From assembly GCA_020633195.1 (NCBI GenBank), contig JACKEC010000025.1, positions 97,239 to 161,238 on the forward strand: a stretch of 64,000 nucleotides of DNA, read 5' to 3'. The notes below the pieces were generated by a model. That model was not told the DNA's origin, searched no databases, and was given only the letters and a program-made list of their open reading frames with translations. Position numbers and translations under genes: made by a program. Position 1 is the first letter of the stretch. Every line of letters begins with the position of its first letter. This document shows, piece after piece, positions 45,796 to 54,739 of this stretch. Source of the stretch: Sandaracinaceae bacterium. GTDB lineage: Bacteria > Myxococcota_A > Polyangia > Polyangiales > Sandaracinaceae.

Positions 45796-47825
45796 AGGAC
45801 ATCCGAGTAGCTCTCGCGAGCGCGGACGCCGAAGAGCGCCGCCGCGCCACCGCTGCGCTCGCGCGGACCGACGCGACCGATCGCGGCGCGCTCCTGCTCG
45901 CGGCGCTCGGCGACGAGGACTGGCGCGTGCGCAAGGAGGCCGCGCGCGTCGCCGCCGACGTCGCCGAGCCGTGGGGGCTGATCCCCGATCTCGTCGACGC
46001 GCTCGTGCAGAACGACAACGTCGGGCTCCGCAACGCCGCGCTCGAGGTGCTCGAGCGGCTCGGGCCGCGCTCCGCGAGCGCCCTGCTCGTCGGGCTGCCG
46101 CGCGTCCCCGAGGGGGCGCGCAAGTTCCTCGTGGCCGCGCTCGGCTTCGCCGGCGGCGCCGGCGTGGATCGCCTCGCCGAGCTCTCGGTGGACCCGGACA
46201 CGAACACGGCCCAGGCCGCGCTCGAGGCGCTCGCGCGGATCGGCGGCGCTCGCGCGGAAGAGGTCTTGCGGGGTCACCTCGCGTCCGAGGACCCGGTGCA
46301 GCGCGTCGCCGCCCTCGAGGGGCTCGAGCGGCTCGAGGCCCACGTCGGGCTCGACGAGCTGCGACCGCTCCTCGACGATCGGCTGGTTCGACGCCTCGCG
46401 CTGCGCACGCTCGGCTACTGCGAGCAGCCCGAGGCCGTGGAGCTCCTGCTCGCGGCGCTCGCCGACGACTCGGCCTCCGTCGCGGTCGAGGTCGCGGTCG
46501 CGCTCGGCCGGCTGCTGTCGCGCGGGGGGCCGCCGCTCCGGGCTCTCCAGGAGGCGGCCACCCACCTCGACGAGCCCACCCGCGCGCGCCTGCGCGGCGT
46601 GGGAGCGAGCGGGGGCGTCGCGGCGCGGCGCGCGGTCGCGTGGGTGCTCACCATCGCTCGCGACCCAGACGTGCTCGCGTCGGTGGCCGAGCTCGCGGCC
46701 GAGGACCGCCTCCCCCCCGCCGCGCTCGACGAGATCCGCCGCTGGGGCGCCGACGCGGTCGCCCCGCTCCTCGCGGCGCGCGCCGAGCTCGCCCCGCGCG
46801 CGTCGGCGACGGCGCTCGAGATGGCGTCCGAGCTCGTCGGCGACGGAGCCGACGACGCGACGCGCGCGGCGCTCCGCGACGCGATCCGGGAGGCTCTCGT
46901 CTCCGACGAGCCGACGCTGGTCCTCGCGGCCGCCGACGGCATCGGCCGCCACGGGGAGGCGCGCGACGCGGAGGCCCTCATCGCGGTGGCGGCGCGGCTC
47001 GACGCCGAGCTCCCGGCTCGCGTCGGCCGGGCGCTCGAGGCGCTCGCGGAGCGCGCTCCGGACGCGGTGGGCGCGGCGCTCGAGGGCGTGACGCTCGACG
47101 GCCCGCTCGGCGCGGGGCTCGTGCCCGCGGTGGCCGCGCTCGGGGGCGGCGACGCGACCGATCGGCTGCAGGCGGCGCTCAGCGCGGACGACGCGCGGGC
47201 CCGCAAGGCGGCGGTGATCGCGCTCCCGCGGCTCGGCGGCGCGGTCGCCGCGGAGCTGGCCGGCTTCGCCCTCGCCGACGACGACGTCGACGTGCAGATC
47301 GCGGCGGTGCGCGTGCTCGCGCAGCTCAACGAGGGCGCGCCCGAGCCGCTCGGGCTCGAGCAGCTCCGCCTCGCGCTCCGGGCCACCTACGAGCCCGTCG
47401 TGGCGGCCGCCGCGCGCGCGCTCGGCGCGATCGGCGATCCCGGCGCCGTGGTCCAGCTGCGCGAGCTCGTCTCGGAGGGGCGCCGCGGCGTGGCCGTGGC
47501 CGCGATGGAGGCGCTGCGCGTCATGGACGACGCCGCGCTCGACGACCTGCTCGTCGAGGCGCTCGGCCAGAGCGACGCGGAGATCGTGAAGGAGTCGCTC
47601 CGCGCCATGGCGCGCCGCGAGGGCCCCCGCCGGGCCGCGCGCATCGCGCTCGCGCTCGAGCACCCCGCCTGGGACGTGCGCCAGCTCGCCGCGACGCTGC
47701 TCGGGGATCTCGGCACCGAGGAGGCGCGAGCCGCGCTCGAGCGCCGCGCCGAGCGCGAGGCCGACCGCCTCGTCCGCGACGCGATCGAGCGCTCCCTCCG
47801 CCGCCGCGTGGAGGCGCCGAGCTGA
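45792..47825 (+). CDS. HEAT-repeat protein
   Basis: 677 aa, GTG start overlapping the second cheW. About 20 helical repeats of roughly 31 residues with the HEAT/PBS-lyase look: LLAALGDEDWRVRKEAARVA, LVQNDNVGLRNAALEVLERL, AALEALARIGGARAEEVLRG, AAARALGAIGDPGAVVQL. No catalytic motif, signal peptide or membrane segment. Such repeat solenoids are protein-binding scaffolds; some myxobacterial chemosensory clusters carry one. Here it sits between coupling proteins and CheR, so it may adapt an unusual input to CheA or CheR. Confidence 0.9.
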   Translation: MKDIRVALASADAEERRRATAALARTDATDRGALLLAALGDEDWRVRKEAARVAADVAEPWGLIPDLVDALVQNDNVGLRNAALEVLERLGPRSASALLVGLPRVPEGARKFLVAALGFAGGAGVDRLAELSVDPDTNTAQAALEALARIGGARAEEVLRGHLASEDPVQRVAALEGLERLEAHVGLDELRPLLDDRLVRRLALRTLGYCEQPEAVELLLAALADDSASVAVEVAVALGRLLSRGGPPLRALQEAATHLDEPTRARLRGVGASGGVAARRAVAWVLTIARDPDVLASVAELAAEDRLPPAALDEIRRWGADAVAPLLAARAELAPRASATALEMASELVGDGADDATRAALRDAIREALVSDEPTLVLAAADGIGRHGEARDAEALIAVAARLDAELPARVGRALEALAERAPDAVGAALEGVTLDGPLGAGLVPAVAALGGGDATDRLQAALSADDARARKAAVIALPRLGGAVAAELAGFALADDDVDVQIAAVRVLAQLNEGAPEPLGLEQLRLALRATYEPVVAAAARALGAIGDPGAVVQLRELVSEGRRGVAVAAMEALRVMDDAALDDLLVEALGQSDAEIVKESLRAMARREGPRRAARIALALEHPAWDVRQLAATLLGDLGTEEARAALERRAEREADRLVRDAIERSLRRRVEAPS

Positions 47826-48698
47826 GTGTCGGTCCTGTTCGACAGCGGACCCAAGCTCCAGCCGGACGAGTTCCGGCTGCTGCGCGAGCTCATCAACCGC
47901 TTCTGCGGGATGGACTTCGGGAACGACACGCGCTTCGTCTTCGAGCGCCGGCTGCGGGAGCGCGTCCGCGAGCTCGGCCTCGAGGACTTCACGCAGTATT
48001 ACCACCACCTCCTCTATCACCCCGGGGCGCGGGCCGAGATCGAGGCGGCGGTCGACGCGCTGGTCACCAACGAGACCTACTTCTTCCGCGAGGAGTACCA
48101 GCTGCGCGCGTTCCGCGACGAGATCCTCCCGGAGCTGCGCGAGCGGCTCGAGCGCGAGGGCCGCAAGAACCTCACGATCTGGAGCGCGGGCTGCTCGACG
48201 GGCGAGGAGGCGTACACGGTCGCGATCCTGATCGCGGAGTCGGGCCTGTTCGACGGCTGGGACGTGCGCGTCTTCGGCAACGACATCTCTCGCCGCGTCA
48301 TCTCGACCGCGCGGCGCGCGACCTACGGCCCCTCCTCGTTCCGCGCGATGCCGCCGGCCTACGAGCGCCACTTCGAGACCGTCCCCGGCGGGCGTCAGGT
48401 CGTCCCGCACATCCGCGCGATGTGCCACTTCGGTCACCTGAACCTGCTCGACAGGGATCGCAGCGCGCTCATCGGGAGGGCGAACGTCGTGTTCTGCCGC
48501 AACGTGCTGATCTACTTCGACGAGGGCGCGCGGCGCCGCGTCATCGACACCTTCTACGAGCGCCTCCACCCGGGGGGGTACCTGCTGCTCGGGCACAGCG
48601 AGTCCCTGCTGAACACCACCACCGCCTTCGAGCTGGTCCACCTGCGGTCGGACATGGTCTATCGACGCCCCGTCGGGACCGAGGAGCGCTACGGATGA
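47826..48698 (+). CDS. cheR: Chemoreceptor methyltransferase CheR
   Basis: 290 aa, GTG start directly after the HEAT stop. N-terminal helical domain, then NETYFFREE (82-90) and the SAM-binding IWSAGCSTGEEAYTVAIL (118-135), FGNDISRRVI, and VVFCRNVLIYFD. It methylates receptor glutamates with SAM. No receptor gene is in the window, so its substrate is elsewhere or atypical. Confidence 0.94.
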   Translation: MSVLFDSGPKLQPDEFRLLRELINRFCGMDFGNDTRFVFERRLRERVRELGLEDFTQYYHHLLYHPGARAEIEAAVDALVTNETYFFREEYQLRAFRDEILPELRERLEREGRKNLTIWSAGCSTGEEAYTVAILIAESGLFDGWDVRVFGNDISRRVISTARRATYGPSSFRAMPPAYERHFETVPGGRQVVPHIRAMCHFGHLNLLDRDRSALIGRANVVFCRNVLIYFDEGARRRVIDTFYERLHPGGYLLLGHSESLLNTTTAFELVHLRSDMVYRRPVGTEERYG

Positions 48699-49759
48699 GA
48701 GAGCTGCGCGCGCTCGTGGTGGACGACTCGGCGTTCAACCGGAAGCTCATCGGCGAGATCCTCGGCTCGATCGAGGGCGTGACCGTGGTCGGCAAGGCCG
48801 CGGACGGTGAGGAGGCGCTGCGGATGCTCGGCTCGCACGCGCCGGACCTCATCACGCTCGACCTCGAGATGCCCAAGATGGACGGCTTCAGCTTCCTGCG
48901 CTTCGTGATGGCGCGGCGGCCCGTCCCCGTCATCGTCGTGTCCAGCCACAGCGCCAAGCAAGACGTCTTCCGCGCGCTCGAGCTCGGCGCGCTCGACTTC
49001 GTGGCCAAGCCCGGGGCGGCGCCCGGCGAGAAGCTCAACGTCATCCGGGAGGAGCTGATCGCCAAGGTCGAGATGGTGCAGCGGCTGCGGCCGGCGGTCT
49101 CGCCCGACGGCGCGCGCCGCACCGTCTCCACGGTCCTGCGCACGGTGCCCAAGGACGACAGCCGACCGCTGCCGTTGCAGGACACGCCGCGCAAGGTGGT
49201 CGTCATCGCGGCCTCGACGGGCGGCCCGTCCGCGCTCGTCGATGTCTTCTCGTCCTTCCGCTCCGACACGCCGATCGCGGTGCTCGTGGTGCAGCACATG
49301 CCCGCGCGCTTCACGCGCACCTTCGCGGAGCGCCTCGACCGGCTCGGGGGGATCCGGGTCTCCGAGGCGGTGGACGGGGATCGGCTGCGCGCGGGTCGAG
49401 CCCTCGTGAGCCCGGGGGGCACCTGCGTGGACGTGGTCCGCGTGCCGGACGGATTCGCGGTCCGCGTCGGCGAGCCCCGGCTGAGCGACCGGTACGTACC
49501 CTCGGCGGATCGCGCGCTGACCACCGCGGCCGAGGCCACGAAGGGCCGGCTCATCGCGGTCGTGCTCACGGGGATGGGCGACGACGGCGCGGTGGGGGTC
49601 AAGGCGGTCAAGGCCGCGGGCGGCACCCTCGTGGTGCAGACCCCGAGCGACGCGCTCATCGACGGCATGCCGCGCAACGCGATGCTCGCGGGCGGCGTCG
49701 ACCACGAGCTGCCCCTCCGGTTCATCGGTGATCGGATCGTCAGCCTGGCCGACCGGTAA
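48695..49759 (+). CDS. cheB: Chemoreceptor methylesterase CheB
   Basis: 354 aa, ATG start overlapping cheR (ATGA). Receiver with Asp56 (ITLDLEMPKMDG) and the methylesterase domain with catalytic Ser174 (AASTGGPS), His201 (VQHMPARFT) and Asp297 (TGMGDDGAVG). It removes receptor methyl groups and deamidates Gln after phosphorylation by CheA. Standard length. Confidence 0.94.
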   Translation: MRELRALVVDDSAFNRKLIGEILGSIEGVTVVGKAADGEEALRMLGSHAPDLITLDLEMPKMDGFSFLRFVMARRPVPVIVVSSHSAKQDVFRALELGALDFVAKPGAAPGEKLNVIREELIAKVEMVQRLRPAVSPDGARRTVSTVLRTVPKDDSRPLPLQDTPRKVVVIAASTGGPSALVDVFSSFRSDTPIAVLVVQHMPARFTRTFAERLDRLGGIRVSEAVDGDRLRAGRALVSPGGTCVDVVRVPDGFAVRVGEPRLSDRYVPSADRALTTAAEATKGRLIAVVLTGMGDDGAVGVKAVKAAGGTLVVQTPSDALIDGMPRNAMLAGGVDHELPLRFIGDRIVSLADR

Positions 49760-49813
49760 AGCCCCTCGCTGCGGGCCGCCGTTTGTGTATCATCTCGCGT
49801 TGCACGGGCGGGT

Positions 49814-50668
49814 ATGGACGACGACGGCGGCGAGCGCGAAGAGACGCGCGAGAGCGAGAAGCCGGTGGACCTCACGCGTGAGCGCGAGTCCTTCGTCCGC
49901 CAGTTCATCCGTCGCGGCGTGGAGCTGACCGAGGGCCTCTTGGAAGAGAACGAGCGCCTGCGCACGCGGATCGAGCAGCTCCAGGAGCAGAACGGGCTCC
50001 TGCGCGCGCAGATCGCGAGCGACGACGCGATCCGGGATCTGCTCCGCAAGATCGAGACGCTCGAGAGCGAGCGCCGCGAGCTCCTCGACCGCTCGACCAA
50101 GCTCGAGGAGACCACCAAGCAGAGCGAGGATCGCAACAGCGAGGTCGAGCAGGAGCTGCACGATCTGGCGAACCTCTACATCGCGAGCTCGCACCTGCAC
50201 TCGACGTTGTCGTCGCGCGGGGTGATGCGGCACCTGTGCGAGCTCCTCCAGCAGCTCGTGGGCGCCGAGGTCTTCGCCATCTACCTGGTCCGCGGCGAGC
50301 GGGTGGTGCCGATCGGGGCCGACGGGGTCGCGCTCGACACGCTCGAGCCCCTCGCGCCCGGCGAGGGGATCGTCGGCGAGGTGATGCTCACGGGCATGCC
50401 TCGCATCCTCGACGAGCCGCAGCCCCGCGGCACGCTCGAGGCGCCGGTCGCGGCCATCCCGCTGATGGTGCGCGACGTCGCCGTCGGCGCGATCACGGTG
50501 GCCAGCGTCTTCGAGCAGAAGTCCGCCTGGGCGGCCGTGGACCGAGAGCTCTTCCACCTGATGGGCTCCCACGTCGCGACGGCGCTGATCGCCGCCAACC
50601 TCTACGCCCGCGAGCCGGGTGCGCGTGAAGCGCTCACCGGGCTCGTCGAACAACTCAACCTCACCTGA
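49814..50668 (+). CDS. Coiled-coil and GAF domain protein
   Basis: 284 aa. An N-terminal coiled coil (about 35-120; EENERLRTRIEQLQEQNGLL, IETLESERRELLDRSTKLEE) leads into a GAF domain (about 125-270; LYIASSHLHSTLSSRGVMRHL, AEVFAIYLVRGERV, EVMLTGMPRIL, ATALIAANLYA). No transmembrane segment or effector domain. Located between cheB and the second cheY on the same strand, it is a candidate cytoplasmic sensor or adaptor for this chemosensory system. A TATCAT element lies 20 bases upstream, so it may also have its own promoter. Confidence 0.85.
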   Translation: MDDDGGEREETRESEKPVDLTRERESFVRQFIRRGVELTEGLLEENERLRTRIEQLQEQNGLLRAQIASDDAIRDLLRKIETLESERRELLDRSTKLEETTKQSEDRNSEVEQELHDLANLYIASSHLHSTLSSRGVMRHLCELLQQLVGAEVFAIYLVRGERVVPIGADGVALDTLEPLAPGEGIVGEVMLTGMPRILDEPQPRGTLEAPVAAIPLMVRDVAVGAITVASVFEQKSAWAAVDRELFHLMGSHVATALIAANLYAREPGAREALTGLVEQLNLT

Positions 50669-50707
50669 CTCATCTCATGCGGCACAGGAACGGAGCGAGC
50701 GAGCGCA

Positions 50708-51082
50708 ATGGCTGACTATTCCTGTCTCGTCGTCGAGGACTCGCCGATGATGCGGCAGCTCTTGGTCTTCGCCCTGGCGCGGATCAAGCGCATCGCGGTG
50801 ACCGAAGCCGAAGACGGCGTCGACGCGCTGCGCAAGCTCGCGGGCGCGAAGTTCGACCTGATCGTCACCGACATCAACATGCCGATCATGGACGGCCTCA
50901 AGCTCGTGAAGCGGATCCGCTCCGACGAGACCCACAAGGACGTCCCCATCATCATCATCACGACCGAGGGCTCGACCGAGGATCGCCAGCGCGCGATGGC
51001 GCTCGGCGCGAACGCGTACATCACCAAGCCGATCCAGGCGCCGCAGGTGATCGCGAAGGTTCAAGAGCTGCTCGATCTGTGA
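50708..51082 (+). CDS. cheY: CheY-like response regulator (second)
   Basis: 124 aa. Receiver with acidic VVEDSP (8-13), phospho-acceptor Asp55 (LIVTDINMPIMDG), Thr86 (IITTEGS) and Lys107 (YITKPI). Closer to canonical CheY than the first. Its stop overlaps trpF by 4 bp. Confidence 0.93.
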   Translation: MADYSCLVVEDSPMMRQLLVFALARIKRIAVTEAEDGVDALRKLAGAKFDLIVTDINMPIMDGLKLVKRIRSDETHKDVPIIIITTEGSTEDRQRAMALGANAYITKPIQAPQVIAKVQELLDL

Positions 51083-51678
51083 CGCTCGTCAAGGTCTGCG
51101 GGCTGACCTCGGTCGAGCAGGCCGTCGCCTGCGCCGACCTGGGCGTCGACGCGATCGGGCTCAACTTCTGGCCGCGATCCGCGCGTCGGTGCGAGGACGC
51201 GATCGCGGCGGAGATCGCCCGCGCGCTCGGGGATCGCGTGCGCCTCGTGGCGGTCGTGGTGGACGCGAGCGCCGCGCGCGTCGAGGCGATCCGCGCGGTC
51301 GGCGTCCGGTGGATCCAGCTCCACGGGGCCGAGTCGCCCGAGGACCTCGCGCGCTGGTTGCCCGAGGCCTTCAAGGCCGTGCACCTCGACCGCGGGCCGG
51401 TCCCGGCGTTCGGAGGCGACGAGCTCCTCGTGGACGCGCGCGTCGGGGACCTGCCCGGCGGCACCGGCGTCACCTGCGACTGGGGCGCCGCTGCCGCGCT
51501 CGCGCGGACCCGCAAGCTCTGGCTCGCGGGGGGCCTCACGCCGGACAACGTCGGCGCCGCCATCGCCGCGGTGCGGCCGTTCGGCGTCGACGTGGCCAGC
51601 GGCGTCGAGGCCTCACCGGGGGTCAAGGATCTCGACCTCGTGCGGCGCTTCGTAGCCAACGCGCGCCACGCGGGCTAA
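51079..51678 (+). CDS. trpF: Phosphoribosylanthranilate isomerase TrpF
   Basis: 199 aa, GTG start overlapping cheY2. TIM barrel with VKVCGLTSVEQA (catalytic Cys7), AIGLNFWPRSARRC, VRWIQLHGAE, and WLAGGLTPDNVGAA with VDVASGVEASPGVKD, which binds the phosphate. Isomerises PRA to CdRP in tryptophan synthesis. Confidence 0.94.
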   Translation: MTLVKVCGLTSVEQAVACADLGVDAIGLNFWPRSARRCEDAIAAEIARALGDRVRLVAVVVDASAARVEAIRAVGVRWIQLHGAESPEDLARWLPEAFKAVHLDRGPVPAFGGDELLVDARVGDLPGGTGVTCDWGAAAALARTRKLWLAGGLTPDNVGAAIAAVRPFGVDVASGVEASPGVKDLDLVRRFVANARHAG

Positions 51679-51687
51679 GCCCCCGCC

Positions 51688-52851
51688 ATGGGCCTCGGTG
51701 CATTCGGACCCTTCGGCGGACGCTACGTCGCCGAGACGCTGATCCCTGCGCTCGACGAGCTCGAGATCGCCTGGGACGCGGCTCGGGTGGACGAGGCGTT
51801 CCGCGCGGAGCTCGCCTCGCTGCTCGCCGACTACGTCGGCCGGCCGACCCCGCTCTACCGAGCGCGGCGGCTCTCCGAGGACCTGGGCGCCGAGATCTGG
51901 CTCAAGCGCGAGGACCTCGCCCACACCGGCGCGCACAAGATCAACAACACGATCGGCCAGGTGCTGCTCGCCAAACGCATGGGCAAGCCGCGCGTGATCG
52001 CGGAGACCGGCGCCGGTCAGCACGGCGTCGCGAGCGCGACCGCGTGCGCGCTGCTCGGGCTCTCGTGCGAGGTCTTCATGGGCGCCGAGGACGTCCGCCG
52101 CCAGGCGCCCAACGTGAAGCGGATGGAGCTGCTCGGGGCGAAGGTCATCCCCGTGACGTCGGGGTCCTGCACGCTCAAGGACGCGATGAACGAGGCCCTG
52201 CGCGACTGGGTCACCAACGTCGAGACGACCTACTACTGCGTGGGCTCCGCCGCCGGGCCACACCCGTACCCGACCATCGTCCGCGAGCTGCAGGCGGTGA
52301 TCGGCGAGGAGGCGCGCGCTCAGGTGCTCGAGGCGACGGGGCGGCTCCCCGACGTCGTGTGCGCCTGCGTCGGCGGCGGCAGCAACGCGATCGGGGCCTT
52401 CGCCGCGTTCCTCGACGACGCGGACGTCGCGCTGATCGGGGTCGAGGCGGCGGGCGAGGGGGTCGAGACGACGAAGCACGCCGCCACGCTCGGTCACGGG
52501 AAGCAAGGCGTCTTGCACGGGATGCGCACCTACGTGCTGCAGACCGACGACGGCCAGATCCTCGAGGCGCACTCGATCAGCGCGGGGCTCGACTACCCCG
52601 GCGTCGGCCCGCAGCACGCGTGGCTCAAGGACTCGGGGCGCGCGACCTACGTCGCGGTCGACGACGAGGCCGCGCTCGCGGCGTTCCACCGCCTCTGCGC
52701 GCGCGAGGGCATCATCCCCGCGCTCGAGAGCAGCCACGCGCTCGCCGCGCTCGACGCGATCGCGAAGGAGCGGCCGGGCGCGACGATCGTCGTCTGCCTG
52801 TCGGGCCGCGGCGACAAGGACCTCGAGACGGTCCTCGGGAGGCGCGCGTGA
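51688..52851 (+). CDS. trpB: Tryptophan synthase beta chain TrpB
   Basis: 387 aa. PLP-dependent: GPFGGRYVAETL, RPTPLYRARRL, PLP Lys84 in TGAHKINN, GAGQHGVA, VGGGSNAIG, and the HSISAGLDYPGVGPQH segment. Condenses indole with serine. It overlaps trpA by 4 bp, so it will be made together with it. Confidence 0.96.
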   Translation: MGLGAFGPFGGRYVAETLIPALDELEIAWDAARVDEAFRAELASLLADYVGRPTPLYRARRLSEDLGAEIWLKREDLAHTGAHKINNTIGQVLLAKRMGKPRVIAETGAGQHGVASATACALLGLSCEVFMGAEDVRRQAPNVKRMELLGAKVIPVTSGSCTLKDAMNEALRDWVTNVETTYYCVGSAAGPHPYPTIVRELQAVIGEEARAQVLEATGRLPDVVCACVGGGSNAIGAFAAFLDDADVALIGVEAAGEGVETTKHAATLGHGKQGVLHGMRTYVLQTDDGQILEAHSISAGLDYPGVGPQHAWLKDSGRATYVAVDDEAALAAFHRLCAREGIIPALESSHALAALDAIAKERPGATIVVCLSGRGDKDLETVLGRRA

Positions 52852-53618
52852 GCCGGCTCGACGCGGTCTTCGAGCGCGAGCGCACCGCGCTCGTGATCTA
52901 CCTCTGCGCGGGCGATCCGAGCCTCGAGGTGACCCCCGATCTGATCGTCGCCGCGGCCGAGGCCGGCGCCGACGTCGTCGAGGTCGGGATGCCGTTCAGC
53001 GATCCGACCGCGGACGGGCCCACGATCCAGGCCGCGTCCGAGCGCGCGCTCCGCGGCGGAGCGACGCTGCCCAAGGTGCTCGACGCCGTCCGCGCGGCCC
53101 GCGCCCGCACCGACGTCCCCATCGTCCTGTTCGGCTACTACAACCCGATCCTCCGCTACGGCGAGGCGCGCCTCGCCGCGGACGCGGCGGCCGCCGGCGT
53201 CGACGGGTTCTTGGTGGTGGACCTGCCGCCCGAGCACGTCGCGCCGCTGCTCGGTCCCTTGCGCGAGCACGGGCTCGACTTCATCCCGCTCCTCGCGCCC
53301 ACCTCGACGGCCGCGCGCGTCGAGGCCGCGACGAGCGTCGCGGGCGCGTTCATCTACTACGTCTCGATGACCGGCGTGACCGGCGCCGCGGGCGCGCCGC
53401 TCGAGGCCGCCGCCGCGCGCGCCGCGGAGCTCACCGCGCAGACCGGCAAGCCGGTGGTCGTTGGCTTCGGCGTGCGCAGCGCCGAGGATGTGGCGACGGT
53501 GGCCGCGAAGGCGCGCGGCGTCGTCGTGGGCAGCGCCGTCGTTCGCGCGATCGAGGCCTCGAGCGAGCCCGTCGCCGCGGTGCGCGCGTGCGTCACCGAG
53601 CTCGCGCGCGGGCGATGA
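52848..53618 (+). CDS. trpA: Tryptophan synthase alpha chain TrpA
   Basis: 256 aa, GTG start. TIM barrel with VVEVGMPFSDPTADGP (Glu45, Asp56 as catalytic acids), LFGYYNPILRYG, VDGFLVVDLPPE, YYVSMTGVTG and VGFGVRSAEDV. It splits indole-glycerol phosphate and channels indole to TrpB. trpC, trpD and trpE are not in the window. The stop overlaps the HupE/UreJ-like gene. Confidence 0.95.
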   Translation: MSRLDAVFERERTALVIYLCAGDPSLEVTPDLIVAAAEAGADVVEVGMPFSDPTADGPTIQAASERALRGGATLPKVLDAVRAARARTDVPIVLFGYYNPILRYGEARLAADAAAAGVDGFLVVDLPPEHVAPLLGPLREHGLDFIPLLAPTSTAARVEAATSVAGAFIYYVSMTGVTGAAGAPLEAAAARAAELTAQTGKPVVVGFGVRSAEDVATVAAKARGVVVGSAVVRAIEASSEPVAAVRACVTELARGR

Positions 53619-54724
53619 GCCGGCGGCGGACGGCCGCGGTCGTCGCGCTCGCGCTCCTCGTCGCGCTCGCGCTCCTCGTCCCCGGCTCCGTCGCGGCGCA
53701 CCTCGGAAGCACCAAGCTGGTCTGGATCGAGCCCACCGACGACGGCGCGACCGCGCGGGTCGACCTCGACCCGATCGACGTCGCCTACGAGCTCGAGGTC
53801 GGCGACCCCGATCACCCGGACCCCGACGCGCTCGTCGCGCAGCCCGAGGCGATCCGCGCGTGGGCGTCCCGCGTCTTCGCGATGCGCACCGACGGCGGCG
53901 CGTGCGCGGTGGAGGCGGGCGAGGTCTCGCTGGTGCCCGTCGAGAGCCTGCGCTTCGACAGGGGCGTCCGGGTGGAGCTCGCGTTCCGCTGCCCGGCGCC
54001 GCGCACCGGCGCCGTCTTCCGCGACGACGCGCTGTTCGCGACCGACCGCCAGCACGAGTCGATCGTGCGGATCGGCCAGACCCCCACCGTGCTCCGGGTG
54101 GGTCGCCAGGAGGTCGCCGTGGGCGAGCCGGCCGCGCTCGCCGACACGCTGCTCACGTTCCTCACCGAGGGCGCGATCCACCTCTTCACCGGCTACGACC
54201 ACATCCTGTTCCTGCTCTCGCTCCTGCTCGTCGCGGGCGAGGTCGCGGCGCGCGACGGACGGCGTCGGGCGCTGAAGGACGTGGCGCTCATGGTGACCGC
54301 GTTCACCGTCGGTCACTCGATCACCCTCATCGCGGCGGCGCTCGACGTCGTCACGCTCCCGTCGCGCCTCGTCGAGAGCGCCATCGCCGCGTCGATCATC
54401 GCCGTCGCGATCTGGAACCTCGTGCGTCCCGAGGCGCGCGTCGGCCTGCGGTGGGTCGCCGCCGCGTTCGGGCTCGTCCACGGGTTCGGGTTCTCGTCGG
54501 TGCTGCGCGAGCTCGTGCTCCCGGCGGGCGAGCGCGTGGGCGCGCTCCTCGCCTTCAACGTCGGCATCGAGCTCGGCCAGCTCGTGATCGTCGCCGTCGC
54601 GATCCCCTTGCTCGGCTGGGCCGGAGGGAGGCCCTGGTACCGCCGGGTGGTGGTCCGGGGCGGCTCGCTCGTCATCGCCGCGATCGCGACGTGGTGGCTG
54701 GCCCAACGGGCGCTCGGGTTCTGA
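53615..54724 (+). CDS. HupE/UreJ family membrane protein
   Basis: 369 aa, ATG start overlapping trpA. Signal peptide (TAAVVALALLVALALLVPGSVAA), a periplasmic beta domain (about 30-185), then six or seven membrane helices with the HupE/UreJ_2 pattern: EGAIHLFTGYDHILFLLSLLL, VTAFTVGHSITLIAAAL, VHGFGFSSVLREL, LLAFNVGIELGQLVIV. Conserved His (TGYDHILF, VGHS, LVHGFGF) suggests metal or nickel handling, but several family members have no known substrate. Its place behind trpA looks accidental. Confidence 0.88.
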   Translation: MSRRRTAAVVALALLVALALLVPGSVAAHLGSTKLVWIEPTDDGATARVDLDPIDVAYELEVGDPDHPDPDALVAQPEAIRAWASRVFAMRTDGGACAVEAGEVSLVPVESLRFDRGVRVELAFRCPAPRTGAVFRDDALFATDRQHESIVRIGQTPTVLRVGRQEVAVGEPAALADTLLTFLTEGAIHLFTGYDHILFLLSLLLVAGEVAARDGRRRALKDVALMVTAFTVGHSITLIAAALDVVTLPSRLVESAIAASIIAVAIWNLVRPEARVGLRWVAAAFGLVHGFGFSSVLRELVLPAGERVGALLAFNVGIELGQLVIVAVAIPLLGWAGGRPWYRRVVVRGGSLVIAAIATWWLAQRALGF

Positions 54725-54726
54725 CC

Positions 54727-54739
54727 TAGAATCGGGGGC
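54727..54739 (+). promoter_or_regulatory. -10-like element for large FG-GAP lipoprotein
   Basis: TAGAAT (54727-54732; 5 of 6 to TATAAT) is followed by 7 bases and the ATG at 54740. This is the best -10 match in the window. Confidence 0.55.

Noticed and set aside
51060..51090. trp attenuator or leader peptide
   Set aside because: trpF starts inside the cheY2 stop codon, so no leader region exists.
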